64,000 bases of DNA from Catenulispora acidiphila DSM 44928 (GTDB lineage Bacteria > Actinomycetota > Actinomycetes > Streptomycetales > Catenulisporaceae), in contig NC_013131.1 of assembly GCF_000024025.1 (NCBI RefSeq), forward strand, positions 9,404,229 through 9,468,228, given 5' to 3'. This document shows positions 42,048 through 51,534 of the stretch, piece by piece; the stretch's first letter is position 1; each line of letters starts with the position of its first letter. Under the pieces are notes generated by a model that did not search any database, was not told the DNA's origin, and saw nothing but the letters and a program-made list of their open reading frames with translations. Position numbers and translations under genes: made by a program.

Positions 42048-42809
42048 ATGTCCGGCGTCGTGAGCATGAGTACTGATCCCGCCCCCGAGACCGGCTCCGG
42101 AACGCCGGCCGGCGCCGCCGCGCCCGGCCGCGTCGCCGTGATCGTCCCGGCCGCCGGCAAGGGCGAGCGGCTGGGCCCGGGCGCCCCGAAGGCGCTGCGC
42201 GAGCTCGGCGGCCTGCCGCTGCTGGTGCACGCGGTCCGCACCCTGGTCGCCGCCCGCTCGGTGGACCTGGTCGTGGTCGCCGCCCCGCCGGACCCCCAAG
42301 GCGTCGCCGAGGTGCAGCGGCTGCTGGCCGATCTGCCCGGCGACACCCGCGTGGTGGCCGGGGGGACGAGCCGGCAGGAGTCGGTCGCGCTGGCGCTGGC
42401 GGCGCTGCCGGCGGACTGCGACGTGGTGCTGGTCCACGACGCCGCCCGCGCGCTGACCCCGGTCGAGGTGATCGGCGCGGTCGTCGCCGCGGTGCGCGGC
42501 GGAGCCGGGGCGGTGATCCCGGTGCTGCCGGTCACCGACACCGTCAAGGCCGTGGACGGCGACCTGGTGACCGCGACCGTGGACCGCTCGACGCTGCGCG
42601 CCGTGCAAACCCCGCAGGGTTTCACCCGGGACATCCTCGCCAAGGCGCACGCGGCCGCCGACCCGGCCGCGCCGGCCACGGACGACGCCGGACTGGTCGA
42701 AGCACTCGGACTCCCGGTGCGCACCGTCCCCGGACACGCCGAGGCCTTCAAGATCACCACGCCCTTCGACCTCGTCCTGGCCGAGGCCGTCCTCAGGAGG
42801 CGCCGATGA
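42048..42809 (+). CDS. ispD: 2-C-methyl-D-erythritol 4-phosphate cytidylyltransferase
   Basis: Up to 253 residues; third step of the MEP isoprenoid pathway, joining CTP and MEP. The nucleotide loop [25 protein letters not shown] starts near residue 30. [39 protein letters not shown] and [15 protein letters not shown] complete the active site. TACGCT (42041-42046) just upstream could be a -10 box, so the real start may be the ATG at 42066 in a nearly leaderless message. It overlaps ispF by 4 bp (ATGA), indicating coupling. Confidence 0.94.
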   Translation: MSGVVSMSTDPAPETGSGTPAGAAAPGRVAVIVPAAGKGERLGPGAPKALRELGGLPLLVHAVRTLVAARSVDLVVVAAPPDPQGVAEVQRLLADLPGDTRVVAGGTSRQESVALALAALPADCDVVLVHDAARALTPVEVIGAVVAAVRGGAGAVIPVLPVTDTVKAVDGDLVTATVDRSTLRAVQTPQGFTRDILAKAHAAADPAAPATDDAGLVEALGLPVRTVPGHAEAFKITTPFDLVLAEAVLRRRR

Positions 42810-43288
42810 CCGCGCTGCTGCCGCTGGTCGGCATCGGTGTCGACGTGCACGCCTTCGCCGACGGCCGCGAGCTCTGGATCGGCGGGCTGCACTGGCCCGG
42901 CGAGGTCGGGCTGGCCGGGCACTCCGACGCCGACGTGGTCGCGCACGCCGCGTGCAACGCGCTGTTCTCCGCCGCCGGGCTCGGCGACCTCGGGGCGCAG
43001 TTCGGCACCAGCGATCCGGAATGGGCCGGCGCCTCCGGGCTGAAGCTGCTCGGCGAGGCGGCGCGGCGGGTGCGCGAGGCCGGGTTCGAGATCGGCAACG
43101 TCTCGGTGCAGCTGGTCGGGGTGCGCCCGCGCGTCGGCGGGCGGCGGGCCGAGGCCGAGCAGGTCCTGAGCGAGGCGGCCGGGGCTCCGGTGCGGCTGGC
43201 CGCGGCGACGACCGACGGGCTCGGATTCACCGGCAGGGGCGAAGGGCTCGCCGGGATCGCGACGGCGATCGTGTTCCCCCGGACCTGA
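42806..43288 (+). CDS. ispF: 2-C-methyl-D-erythritol 2,4-cyclodiphosphate synthase
   Basis: A 160-residue trimeric enzyme closing CDP-ME-2-phosphate to MEcPP. Metal ligands are Asp and His in GIGVDVHAF and the His in [14 protein letters not shown]. The family motifs [14 protein letters not shown] and [24 protein letters not shown] are present. Coupled to ispD; ispE is not in the window. Confidence 0.96.
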   Translation: MTALLPLVGIGVDVHAFADGRELWIGGLHWPGEVGLAGHSDADVVAHAACNALFSAAGLGDLGAQFGTSDPEWAGASGLKLLGEAARRVREAGFEIGNVSVQLVGVRPRVGGRRAEAEQVLSEAAGAPVRLAAATTDGLGFTGRGEGLAGIATAIVFPRT

Positions 43289-43400
43289 TGGTGCGACGAA
43301 TGCTCGGGCCCGTGCCGGAGGGAAGCGCCCCGCCGAATCCCGCTGATCGCTCGCGCTGCGCCGTCCGCCGGTCACGGTCGGGCGACAAAACGATGATCAT

Positions 43401-43414
43401 CCCACGATCGTGGG
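43401..43414. promoter_or_regulatory. 14-bp perfect palindrome in the ispF-desaturase gap
   Basis: CCCACGATCGTGGG is fully self-complementary and lies in an otherwise gene-free 188-bp stretch between convergent genes. It may be a protein site or part of a terminator; no regulator can be assigned. Confidence 0.35.
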
Positions 43415-43476
43415 TCTTAATTCGCGGACGCGGCACGAGGCTGAAACCCCGTGTGCTAGGAATGGAAACGTGAACC

Positions 43477-45117
43477 TCATATCCCGCTGCTGCGCCTACG
43501 ACCCGCGTCGGCGACGCGGTCGAGAACTGCACGTGCAGCGTTGTGGCCGGGGATTCCGGACACACCGCCTCCGCGGCGCGCGCCAGCGCCGCAGATGAGG
43601 ACGTTGTCGATCCCGGTCTCCACGCCCCACTTGCCCACCTGGTCCGCGCGCTCGGCGTAGGGCCAGGACAGGTCCCGGTGGAAGATGTGGCCGCCGGGCA
43701 TCGCCAGCTCCTCCTGCAGGTCCTCCGTGGTCTTGGCCTCCAGGCACGGCTCGCCGTGCGCGTCGCGCAGCAGGCAGTCCGCCAGCGGCTCCTCCAGATA
43801 CGCGTCCAGGCCCGCCACCGCCGCGCGCACCATCTCCTCCTTCGTCGCGCCGCCCGGCAGGGTGTGCAGCGAGAACAGCGTCAGGGTCTGCACGTCGGGC
43901 CGCTTGAGCAGGTCCTTGCCCAGGATCGAGCGGTCCGTGAGCGTGTGGCAGTAGACCTCGGAGGGCAGCGGGTCCGGCAGCCGGCCGGCGTGGGAGTCCT
44001 TGTAGGCCTGGCTCAGGTGCGCCGCGCCCTCGTCGATGTGGAACGTCCCGGCGAAGGCCACGTGCGGGTCCGCCCCGGACTTCAGAGGCGGCAGATGGTC
44101 CAGCAGCATGTTGATCTTCAGCTGGGTGCCCTGCGGCTGCGGAGCGCCCGCGCCGCCGCGCCCGAGCAGCCGGGTCAGGACCGCCGGCGCCACCCCGGCC
44201 AGCACGTATCCGGCCTGGACGACCTGCTCGGCGCCCTCGCGGTCGCGGTAGGTGACCTCCGCGCGGCCGCCGCCGGCGTCCGGCTCGATGTGCGTGACCT
44301 CAACCCCGGTGAGGATCCGTGCCCCGGCGTCCACCGCCGACCGGTGCAGCGCCTCGGTGACGCTGCCCATGCCGCCGATCGGGACCCGCCACTCCCCGCT
44401 GCCGTTGCCCATGACGTGGTAGAGGAAGCACCGGTTCTGCTTCAGGCTGGCGTCGCCGGCCCAGCTGTCGGTCCCGATCAGGGCGTCGGTGAGCACCACG
44501 CCGCGGACCGTGTCGTCGCCGAAGAAACGCTCCACGGCCGCGCCGATCGGCTGCTCGAACACCCACTCCCAGGCCTGTCCGGCGCCCTCCTCGCGGGCCA
44601 GCGCCTCCAGCTGCCCGCGGCCCAGCAGCGGGTTCAACAGCGTCGGGGACAGCGCCCGGGCCAGCTTGCCCAGCTGCTCATAGAACCGGGTCCAGGCGCG
44701 GTACTCAGCCTCGCCCCCGGTGAGCTTGCGGAAGCTGTCCTGGGTCGCGGCGCCGGGGCGGCGCTCGACCAGCAGGCCGGTGTCGGCGCCGGAGCGGCGG
44801 ACCGGCGTGTAGGAGGAGACCGGGCGGCTGCGCAGCTCGACGACCAGTTCCAGGTTCCGCACGATCGTGTAAGGGAGCAGCGACACCAGGTAGGAGTACC
44901 GCGACAGCCGGGCGTCGACGCCGGCGAAGGGCGAGGCGCTGACCGCGGCGCCCCCGACGGCGTCCAGCCGTTCCAGCAGGGTGACACGCATCCCGGCCCG
45001 CGCCAAAAAGGCCGCGGCCACCAGGGCGTTGTGGCCGCCGCCGACCACGACGACGTCGTGGCGCGAGGCGCCTGGGCGGGGCGTGCGCTCGGCTCGTTCA
45101 GGCAGTGCCACTGTCAC
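43477..45117 (-). CDS. Phytoene desaturase-like FAD-dependent oxidoreductase (PYROXD2 type)
   Basis: A ~546-residue flavoprotein. The N-terminal Rossmann motif HDVVVVGGGHNALVAAAFLARAGMRVTLLE is followed by VGGAAVSA, and VPIGGMGSVTEALHRSA is the family substrate-domain motif. The C-terminal FAD block ICGAGARRGGGVSGIPGHNAA marks the PYROXD2/phytoene-dehydrogenase-related group. It lacks carotenoid neighbours, so a role in carotenoids is uncertain despite nearby isoprenoid genes. GTG at 45117 has AAGGA 8 nt upstream; an ATG at 45150 is an alternative. Confidence 0.88.
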   Translation of the reverse strand: MTVALPERAERTPRPGASRHDVVVVGGGHNALVAAAFLARAGMRVTLLERLDAVGGAAVSASPFAGVDARLSRYSYLVSLLPYTIVRNLELVVELRSRPVSSYTPVRRSGADTGLLVERRPGAATQDSFRKLTGGEAEYRAWTRFYEQLGKLARALSPTLLNPLLGRGQLEALAREEGAGQAWEWVFEQPIGAAVERFFGDDTVRGVVLTDALIGTDSWAGDASLKQNRCFLYHVMGNGSGEWRVPIGGMGSVTEALHRSAVDAGARILTGVEVTHIEPDAGGGRAEVTYRDREGAEQVVQAGYVLAGVAPAVLTRLLGRGGAGAPQPQGTQLKINMLLDHLPPLKSGADPHVAFAGTFHIDEGAAHLSQAYKDSHAGRLPDPLPSEVYCHTLTDRSILGKDLLKRPDVQTLTLFSLHTLPGGATKEEMVRAAVAGLDAYLEEPLADCLLRDAHGEPCLEAKTTEDLQEELAMPGGHIFHRDLSWPYAERADQVGKWGVETGIDNVLICGAGARRGGGVSGIPGHNAARAVLDRVADAGRRRSSGI

Positions 45118-45257
45118 CTCGGGCGTCCTTCCCTGTCTGGTCCCGATCATCGCACGTCCGACCCGCCACCCCGGTCCGCCTCTGGCCTCGCGGCGCGCCG
45201 GTGGGGTATACCAGGCGACTGACGACGGGCGGCGCGCCCGGACGAGGGGGTTGGCGG

Positions 45258-46535
45258 ATGTCCGGCGAATCGGGCGAGCAAGAGGTCTGGTATCCGGCGG
45301 CGACGACGGACATGGCCATCAAGGCCGAGGTCCGGGCAGCCGTCAGCGCGGCCGGGGAGGTGGTCGGCGCCGGCGCCGAGGACGACCCGGCCGGGGCGGC
45401 CGATCTCGAGGAAACCATGGTCGTGAAGTACGTTCCCCTTCCGGCTCCGGCGGAACCCGCCGCGCCGGCGGCGGTCGCGGCACCGGCCGCGGCGCTCACG
45501 GCGGAGCAGGTCGGACGGCACATCGCCCGCGCCGAGGCGCTGGCCGAACTCGGCCGCCGCCAGCAAGCCCTGGACGTCCTCAACGAGCTGATCGTGGCCG
45601 GCAGCCAGGACGTGCGTGTCTGGCGCGCACTGGCCGCGGTGTACCTGGAGACCGGCGACGGCGAGAAGGCGCTGCGCGCCGCGGACTGGGTCGTGACCTT
45701 CGCCCCCGGCGACGAGTGGGGCTACCGCCTGCGCGCCTCGGCACTGCGGCTGCTGGACCGGCTCGACGAGGCGGTCGCGGCGGCGGAGCAGGCGGTCCGG
45801 CTGGGACCGCGGGTCTGGCAGAGCCGTGCGAGCCTGGCGGCGGCGCTGGAGGCCAGCGGCGATCTGTCGCGGGCGGCGGAGCAGGCGCGGCGGGCCAGCG
45901 AGATGGCCGCCGAGCTCGATCCCGAGTCGGCGTCGGAGGCGCGGGAGTTCGAGGAGGCGGTCGCCAAGGCCTTCGAGGAGTCCGGGGAATCCGGGAAGTC
46001 CGAAGAAGCCGGGGAATCCAAGGAGCCCAGAGAGACTCCCGAGTCGGTCGGCCTCGTCGCCGACCTCGAGGCGGTGCTGGCCTCCCGCCCCGGCCCGGAC
46101 GACGACAGCCTGGCGCACGTCGGCAATCTGGTCCTGCGCTCGATGGAGTTCAGCGCGGCGGCCGGCTGGCTGGTCGCCTTCGGCGGCGTCGCCATCCCCG
46201 GCTTCGACACCAGGTTCCTGATCCCGCTGGCCGTGGTGCTGGTGCTGGGCGGCTGCCTGATCGGCCCGGCGCGCAAAGCCGGACGCGATCTGTGGCGGTA
46301 CCTGGTCGAGTACCTGTGGCAGGACACGAAGACCCGGGTGGCGCTGCTGATGACGATCGCCGCGCACGTCTTCATGATCACCGGAAGCTCGCTCGGCCAC
46401 GTCCAGGGCGGCTCGACGCTGACCGTCGGGCTGATCAGCCACCTGGTCGGACGGCTGACGCTGCACCGCAAGGCGCCGGAACTGAATCCGGTGCGGCGCG
46501 GCGGTACCCAGAAGACGGTCCGGGCAGCGGAGTAG
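45258..46535 (+). CDS. TPR-repeat membrane protein
   Basis: A 425-residue protein. After an Ala/Pro-rich start come three to four TPR-like helix pairs (ALAELGRRQQALDVLNELIVAG, VWRALAAVYLETGDGEKALRAADWVVTFAP, WGYRLRASALRLLDRLDEAVAAAEQAVRLGP). A short Glu/Ser/Lys low-complexity stretch (ESGESGKSEEAGESKEP) precedes hydrophobic helices near 290-340 and 360-400. It is likely a scaffold at the membrane. GAGGGGG precedes the ATG at 45258. It starts divergently from the desaturase-like gene. Confidence 0.8.
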   Translation: MSGESGEQEVWYPAATTDMAIKAEVRAAVSAAGEVVGAGAEDDPAGAADLEETMVVKYVPLPAPAEPAAPAAVAAPAAALTAEQVGRHIARAEALAELGRRQQALDVLNELIVAGSQDVRVWRALAAVYLETGDGEKALRAADWVVTFAPGDEWGYRLRASALRLLDRLDEAVAAAEQAVRLGPRVWQSRASLAAALEASGDLSRAAEQARRASEMAAELDPESASEAREFEEAVAKAFEESGESGKSEEAGESKEPRETPESVGLVADLEAVLASRPGPDDDSLAHVGNLVLRSMEFSAAAGWLVAFGGVAIPGFDTRFLIPLAVVLVLGGCLIGPARKAGRDLWRYLVEYLWQDTKTRVALLMTIAAHVFMITGSSLGHVQGGSTLTVGLISHLVGRLTLHRKAPELNPVRRGGTQKTVRAAE

Positions 46536-46544
46536 GCGGGCGGC

Positions 46545-47783
46545 TCAGGCCACCGCGGGCTCCACGATCGGCTCGCTCTCGATCCGGGGCGTCCGCACCA
46601 ACAACGCGCGCATCACGACCGCCGCGGCGCTCAGGCCGAAGATCACCATCGCCATCGGCATCCCGCTCGTCTTGCTCCCGAGTCCGGTCAGCGGCGCGAA
46701 GATCGCCCCGAACAGGAACTGCCCGGTCCCGATCATCGCCGACGCGGCGCCGGCGACCGCGGGTTCGTACCCGGACAGCGCCAGCGCCGTCACCTGCGGC
46801 ATGATCACGCCGATCGAGGACACCATCAGGAACAGCCCGAGCAGCGTCCCGGGGAGGCTGCCGCCGAACCCGGCGGTCGCGATCAGCAGAATCGTGCTGC
46901 CGCCGAAGGACATCACCAGCCCGGCGCCGAGCAGCCGCGCCGGGGCGACGCGGCCGACCAGCCGGCCGCCGGCCTGACCGGCGATCATGATGCCCAGGGC
47001 GTTGGTGCCGAAGACCAGACTGAACTGCTGCTTGCTCAGACCATGGATGTTCTCCAGCACGAACGGCGAGCCGGAGATGTAGGCGAACATCGCCGCGAAG
47101 GCGAAGCCGCCGGTCAGGATGTAGCCCATGAAGCCGCGGTCGCGCATCAGGACTCGGAACGTGCGCAGGGTGGCCGGGAGTCCGCCGCCGGAGGTGCCGC
47201 GCGAGGCCGCGGGCAGCGTCTCCTTCAGCCCGAGGACTGTGGCAGCCAGCAGCGCGACGCCGATCGCCGCGAGCACTATGAAGACCCCGCGCCAGCTCAT
47301 GAAGCGGGTCAGCTGACCGCCGATGACCGGCGCCAAGATCGGCGCGAGACCGTTCACCAGCATCAGAGTCGAGAAGAACTTGGTGAGCGCGTCGCCTTCG
47401 TACAGGTCGCGCACCATCGCCCGCGAGATCACCAGTCCGGCGGCTCCCGCAAGCCCTTGCAGCAGCCGCGCGGCGGTGAGCGAGTACACATCCGGGGCGA
47501 CGGCGCAGAACAGAGAAGTAGCCGCATAGGCGATCAGTCCGATCGCCAGCGGCTTCTTGCGTCCCCACGCGTCGGACATCGGACCGGCGACGAGCTGTCC
47601 GACCGCGAGGCCGATCATGCAGGCGGTCAACGTCAGCTGGACGTTCGCCTCGGGCGTCCGAAAGGAATGCGCCAGATCCGGCAGCGCCGGCAGGTACATG
47701 TCGAGCGACAACGGCCCGAACATGGAAAGTGCCCCCAATATCAGGAGCAATTTCGCCGGAGCCCGATTCTGACGCGTCACCAC
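46545..47783 (-). CDS. MFS transporter, Bcr/CflA family
   Basis: A ~412-residue 12-helix drug/H+ antiporter. ALSMFGPLSLDMYLPALPDLAHSF is the Bcr/CflA N-terminal signature; QLVAGPMSDAWGRKKPL is the MFS loop, and ARLLQGLAGAAGLVISRAMVRDLYEG is the conserved helix 4-5 region. It probably exports drugs or small metabolites. The start is uncertain: GTG at 47783 or 47780, or a TTG at 47813. A 14-bp direct repeat (47744-47757 and 47807-47820) causes AKLLL to be encoded twice 21 codons apart, which makes the TTG start look duplicated. Confidence 0.9.
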   Translation of the reverse strand: MVTRQNRAPAKLLLILGALSMFGPLSLDMYLPALPDLAHSFRTPEANVQLTLTACMIGLAVGQLVAGPMSDAWGRKKPLAIGLIAYAATSLFCAVAPDVYSLTAARLLQGLAGAAGLVISRAMVRDLYEGDALTKFFSTLMLVNGLAPILAPVIGGQLTRFMSWRGVFIVLAAIGVALLAATVLGLKETLPAASRGTSGGGLPATLRTFRVLMRDRGFMGYILTGGFAFAAMFAYISGSPFVLENIHGLSKQQFSLVFGTNALGIMIAGQAGGRLVGRVAPARLLGAGLVMSFGGSTILLIATAGFGGSLPGTLLGLFLMVSSIGVIMPQVTALALSGYEPAVAGAASAMIGTGQFLFGAIFAPLTGLGSKTSGMPMAMVIFGLSAAAVVMRALLVRTPRIESEPIVEPAVA

Positions 47784-47833
47784 CCTATGGAAGCACAACC
47801 CAACAAGGAGCAATTTCGCCTTCCACCTCCCGG

Positions 47834-47839
47834 TATCCT
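47834..47839 (+). promoter_or_regulatory. -10 box of a probably leaderless cysS message
   Basis: TATCCT at 47834-47839 puts the expected transcription start on or next to the cysS ATG at 47846. No -35 of quality is visible. The sequence GGTATCCT-GGAGA is shared with the carD promoter. Confidence 0.4.
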
Positions 47840-47845
47840 TGGAGA

Positions 47846-49258
47846 ATGACTCTCCGCCTGTATGACACCGCCGCGCGAGCGACGCGCGAGTTCGTACCCG
47901 TCACGCCAGGCAAGGTCTCGATTTACCTGTGTGGCGCGACCGTCCAGGCTCCGCCGCACATCGGCCACATCCGTTCCGGGGTCTCCTTCGACATCGCCCG
48001 CCGCTGGCTCGAGTACCGCGGGTACGCGGTCACGTTCGTGCGGAACGTCACGGACATCGACGACAAGATCATCCGCAAGGCGGCCGAGCAGAAGGTGGAG
48101 ACCTGGCGGGTCGCGCAGGCCAACGAGTACGCCTTCCAGCAGGCCTACCGGCTGCTGGGCTGCGAGGACCCGTCGGTCGAGCCGCGGGCGACCGGGCACA
48201 TCCCGGAGATGGTCGCGATGATGCACAAGCTCATCTACGACGGCCACGCCTACGCCGCCGGCGGCGACGTCTACTTCCGCGTGCGCTCCCTGCCCGCGTA
48301 CGGCGCACTGGCCCACTTCAGCGTGGACGACCTGGAGGAGCAGCCGGCCGAGGACGTGGCGCCGACCACGCACAAGGAGGACCCGCACGACTTCGCGCTG
48401 TGGAAGGCCTCGAAGCCGGGCGAACCCTTCTGGGACACGCCGTGGGGTCCGGGGCGTCCGGGCTGGCATCTGGAGTGCTCGGCGATGGCGCACCGCTATC
48501 TGGGCACGAACTTCGACATCCACGGCGGCGGCGTCGATCTGATCTTCCCGCACCACGAGAACGAGCAGGCGCAGTCGCACGCGTTCGGCGACAAGTTCAC
48601 CAACTACTGGATGCACAACGGCTGGGTCACTCTCAAGAACGAGAAGATGTCCAAGTCGCTGGGCAACTCGGTGCTGGTGACCGAACTGGCCAAGCAGTAC
48701 CGGCCGGTGGTCATGCGCTACTACCTCGGAACCCCGCACTACCGCTCGATGATCGAGTACACCGAGGACTCGCTCCGCGAAGCCGACGCCGCGTACTCCC
48801 GCATCGAGGGCTTCGTCACCCGGGCCCTGGAGACCGTCGGCCCGACGGAGGCGGCGGCGCGGGTGCCCGCGGCGTTCGCCGAGTCGATGGACGACGACTT
48901 CGGCGTCCCCGGCGCGGTCGCCGTGCTCTACACCACCGTCCGCGAGGGCAACACCGCCCTGGCCGGCGGCGACAAGGAAGGCGTGGCCACCCACCTGGCC
49001 TCGGTGCTGCGGATGCTGGACATCCTCGGCCTGAACCCGCTGGCCGAACCGTGGGCCGGGGCGGACGGCGCCGCCGGGTCCGGCACGGACCTGCGGCCGG
49101 TGGTCGACGCTCTGGTCAAGGTGGCGCTGGAGCAGCGGCAGGCAGCGCGCGAGCGCAAGGATTACGCCGCCTCCGACGCCATCCGCGACCGGCTGTCCCA
49201 GGCCGGCGTCACCGTCGAGGACACACCGAGCGGTCCGCGCTGGTCTGTCAACCAATAG
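47846..49258 (+). CDS. cysS: Cysteinyl-tRNA synthetase
   Basis: A 470-residue class I synthetase. HIGH-type motif [15 protein letters not shown] in [11 protein letters not shown] near 266, and zinc ligands in [17 protein letters not shown] and FPHHENE. The C-terminal DALR-like helical domain contains [30 protein letters not shown]. The start [20 protein letters not shown] fits family N-termini. It is the tRNA synthetase and not MshC: it has the full C-terminal tRNA-binding domain. It lies before rlmB. Confidence 0.97.
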   Translation: MTLRLYDTAARATREFVPVTPGKVSIYLCGATVQAPPHIGHIRSGVSFDIARRWLEYRGYAVTFVRNVTDIDDKIIRKAAEQKVETWRVAQANEYAFQQAYRLLGCEDPSVEPRATGHIPEMVAMMHKLIYDGHAYAAGGDVYFRVRSLPAYGALAHFSVDDLEEQPAEDVAPTTHKEDPHDFALWKASKPGEPFWDTPWGPGRPGWHLECSAMAHRYLGTNFDIHGGGVDLIFPHHENEQAQSHAFGDKFTNYWMHNGWVTLKNEKMSKSLGNSVLVTELAKQYRPVVMRYYLGTPHYRSMIEYTEDSLREADAAYSRIEGFVTRALETVGPTEAAARVPAAFAESMDDDFGVPGAVAVLYTTVREGNTALAGGDKEGVATHLASVLRMLDILGLNPLAEPWAGADGAAGSGTDLRPVVDALVKVALEQRQAARERKDYAASDAIRDRLSQAGVTVEDTPSGPRWSVNQ

Positions 49259-49391
49259 GGAATCCGCCGGCTGACCAACGAGGCAGGCAGTCGCCTAGGC
49301 GGCCCTCCCCCACCGTGCCCCCGCCGCGCTGCAGGTAGCGTGGAGCGGGGGCACGACTCCTGAGCAGGAACTTCACGAAGGTAAGGACATC

Positions 49392-50411
49392 ATGGCGACC
49401 AAGGGTGGCGGCGCAGGCGGCCGGGCCAACAAGCCGGGCGCGTCGAGTTCCCGGAAGGGCGCGCAGAAGGGCTCCGGCGGCCAGCGCCGCCAGGGCCTGG
49501 AGGGCCGCGGCCCGACGCCGAAGGCCGAGGAGCGCACCGGGCATCCGGCCGCGCGCCGGGCGAAGTCGGCGGCCAAGCGCTCCGCCGCGGCCTCGAACCC
49601 GCGCTCCGGCGCCGGGACCCGCGGCACGTCCCGTCCGGCGCGGCGCACGCCCGGCAAGGGCGAGGCCGAGCAGGTCGCCGGCCGCAACTCCGTGGTCGAG
49701 GCGCTGCGCGCGCACGTGCCGGCCAAGGCGCTGTACATCGCGCAGTACATCGACAGCGACGACCGGGTCCGCGAGTCCATGCGGCTGGCCACGGAGCTGG
49801 GCGTGCCGCTGCTGGAGGCTCCGCGCCACGAGCTGGACCGGATGACCAACGGGACGCTGCACCAGGGCGTGATGCTGGTGATGCCGCCGTACGAGTACGC
49901 GCACCCGGACGACCTCCTGGAGGAGGTGTTCGCCGCCGGCGACACCCCGCTGTTCGCGGCGCTGGACGGCGTCACCGACCCGCGCAACCTCGGCGCCGTG
50001 ATGCGTTCGGTCGCGGCCTTCGGCGGGCACGGCGTGATCGTGCCGGAGCGCCGGGCGGCGGGCATGACCGCCGGGGCGTGGAAGGCCGCGGCCGGTGCCG
50101 GCGCGCGGCTGCCGGTGGCCCGCGCCGGGAACCTGACCCGCGCGCTGGAGGCGTACAAGAAGCAGGGCGTGATGGTCGCCGGCCTCGCCGCCGACGGCTC
50201 GGTGCCGCTGCACGAGCTGGAGATCGCCACCGAGCCGCTGTGCCTGGTCATCGGATCCGAGGGCAAGGGCATGTCGCGGCTGGTGTCCGAGCTCTGCGAC
50301 GTCACCGTCTCGATCCCGATCGCCTCCACGACCGAGTCGCTGAACGCCGGTGTGGCAGCCGGGATCGCGCTGTACGAGGTCAACCGGCGGCGCGCCGAAG
50401 CGCGCGGCTGA
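49392..50411 (+). CDS. rlmB: 23S rRNA (guanosine 2'-O) methyltransferase RlmB-like (SpoU/TrmH family)
   Basis: A 339-residue enzyme. About 95 N-terminal residues are a basic Gly/Ser/Arg-rich tail. A substrate-binding domain (VAGRNSVVEALRAHVPAKALYIAQ) and a SPOUT knot domain follow: FAALDGVTDPRNLGAVMRSVAAFGGHGVIVPERRAA (motif 1), LCLVIGSEGKGMSRLVSELCD (motif 2) and VSIPIASTTESLNAGVAAGIALYEV (motif 3). It should 2'-O-methylate G2251 of 23S rRNA. AAGGTAAGGA precedes the ATG. Confidence 0.93.
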   Translation: MATKGGGAGGRANKPGASSSRKGAQKGSGGQRRQGLEGRGPTPKAEERTGHPAARRAKSAAKRSAAASNPRSGAGTRGTSRPARRTPGKGEAEQVAGRNSVVEALRAHVPAKALYIAQYIDSDDRVRESMRLATELGVPLLEAPRHELDRMTNGTLHQGVMLVMPPYEYAHPDDLLEEVFAAGDTPLFAALDGVTDPRNLGAVMRSVAAFGGHGVIVPERRAAGMTAGAWKAAAGAGARLPVARAGNLTRALEAYKKQGVMVAGLAADGSVPLHELEIATEPLCLVIGSEGKGMSRLVSELCDVTVSIPIASTTESLNAGVAAGIALYEVNRRRAEARG

Positions 50412-50457
50412 CCGAACCGATCGAGCACCACCGCGGCATCGCACCTCTGCGTCTCTG

Positions 50458-50496
50458 CACCACCGCACGGCCGCACCACCGCACGACCGCACCACC
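50458..50496 (+). repeat. 16-bp tandem repeat upstream of the ureohydrolase gene
   Basis: CACCACCGCACGGCCG (50458-50473), CACCACCGCACGACCG (50474-50489), and a partial CACCACC. It lies in the rlmB-ureohydrolase gap, just before the ribosome site. Confidence 0.9.
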
Positions 50497-50515
50497 TAGC
50501 TAGGAGAACAGCTCA

Positions 50516-51499
50516 ATGGCGAGCACTGAAGGCGGCAGCACGGAACGTCCGGCACCGATAGGACCGGTCGACTCCTCGAAGACCCCGCGCTACGCGGGCT
50601 TCGCGACGTTCGCGCGGCTGCCGCGCCTGGACCAGCTCCCGGCGGGCGAGAAGGCGGACGTCGCGGTGCTGGGCGCCCCCTTCGACTCCGGGGTCTCCTA
50701 TCGCCCCGGCGCCCGCTTCGCCCCGGCGGCGGTGCGCGAGGCCTCAAGGCTGCTGCGGCCCTACAACCCCGGCTTGGACTTCTCGCCGTTCGAGGCGGTG
50801 CAGGTCGCCGACGCCGGCGACATCTCCATCAACCCCTTCCTGCTCGACGAGGCGCTGGAACAGATCGAGGCGCACTCCGGCGAGCTGGTCGGCGCCGGCT
50901 CCAAGCTGGTGACCATCGGCGGCGACCACACCATCGCCCTGCCGCTGCTGCGCACCATGGCGCGCCGGCACGGTCCGGTGGCGCTGCTGCACTTCGACGC
51001 GCACCTGGACACCTGGGACACCTACTTCGGCGCGCCGTACACGCACGGCACGCCGTTCCGCCGCGCCTTCGAAGAAGGCATCCTCGACTCCTCGGCGGTG
51101 GCACACGTCGGCACGCGCGGCCCGCTCTACAGCAAACAGGACCTCAGCGACGACCAGCGCATGGGCTTCGGCATCGTGACGTCCGCGGACGTGATGCGCC
51201 AGGGCGTGGACGCCGTCGTGCAGGCGCTGCGCGAGCGGATCGGCAGCCGGCCGCTGTACGTCTCGATCGACATCGACGTCCTGGACCCGGCGCACGCCCC
51301 CGGCACGGGCACCCCCGAGGCCGGCGGCATGACCAGCCGCGAGCTGCTGGAGATCCTGCGCGGCCTGGACGGGCTGAACCTCGTCGGCGCCGACGTGGTC
51401 GAGGTGGCGCCGCCGTACGACCACGCCGAGATCACCTCGGTCGCCGCCGCGCACGTCGCCTACGACCTGGTGACGCTGCTGGCGATGCAAGGACGCTGA
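50516..51499 (+). CDS. Ureohydrolase: agmatinase or guanidinobutyrase (SpeB family)
   Basis: A 327-residue binuclear Mn enzyme of the arginase fold. Metal motifs are [31 protein letters not shown] and [44 protein letters not shown] is the family N-terminus. It releases urea from a guanidino compound. The family cannot be split into agmatinase and guanidinobutyrase by eye. The nearby nitrilase and flavoenzyme at 54.3-56.9 kb make 4-guanidinobutyrate a credible substrate. AGGAGA precedes the ATG. Confidence 0.92.
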   Translation: MASTEGGSTERPAPIGPVDSSKTPRYAGFATFARLPRLDQLPAGEKADVAVLGAPFDSGVSYRPGARFAPAAVREASRLLRPYNPGLDFSPFEAVQVADAGDISINPFLLDEALEQIEAHSGELVGAGSKLVTIGGDHTIALPLLRTMARRHGPVALLHFDAHLDTWDTYFGAPYTHGTPFRRAFEEGILDSSAVAHVGTRGPLYSKQDLSDDQRMGFGIVTSADVMRQGVDAVVQALRERIGSRPLYVSIDIDVLDPAHAPGTGTPEAGGMTSRELLEILRGLDGLNLVGADVVEVAPPYDHAEITSVAAAHVAYDLVTLLAMQGR

Positions 51500-51534
51500 G
51501 ACGCCGGACTGCGCAGGCGCTTCCGGACCGGAGG

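Noticed and set aside
43471..43598. A short plus-strand peptide frame with two adjacent cysteines (NLISRCCAYD), like a cysteine-responsive leader
   Set aside because: It overlaps the desaturase-like gene antisense, and no sulfur or cysteine gene follows it within reach; only two cysteines are present.
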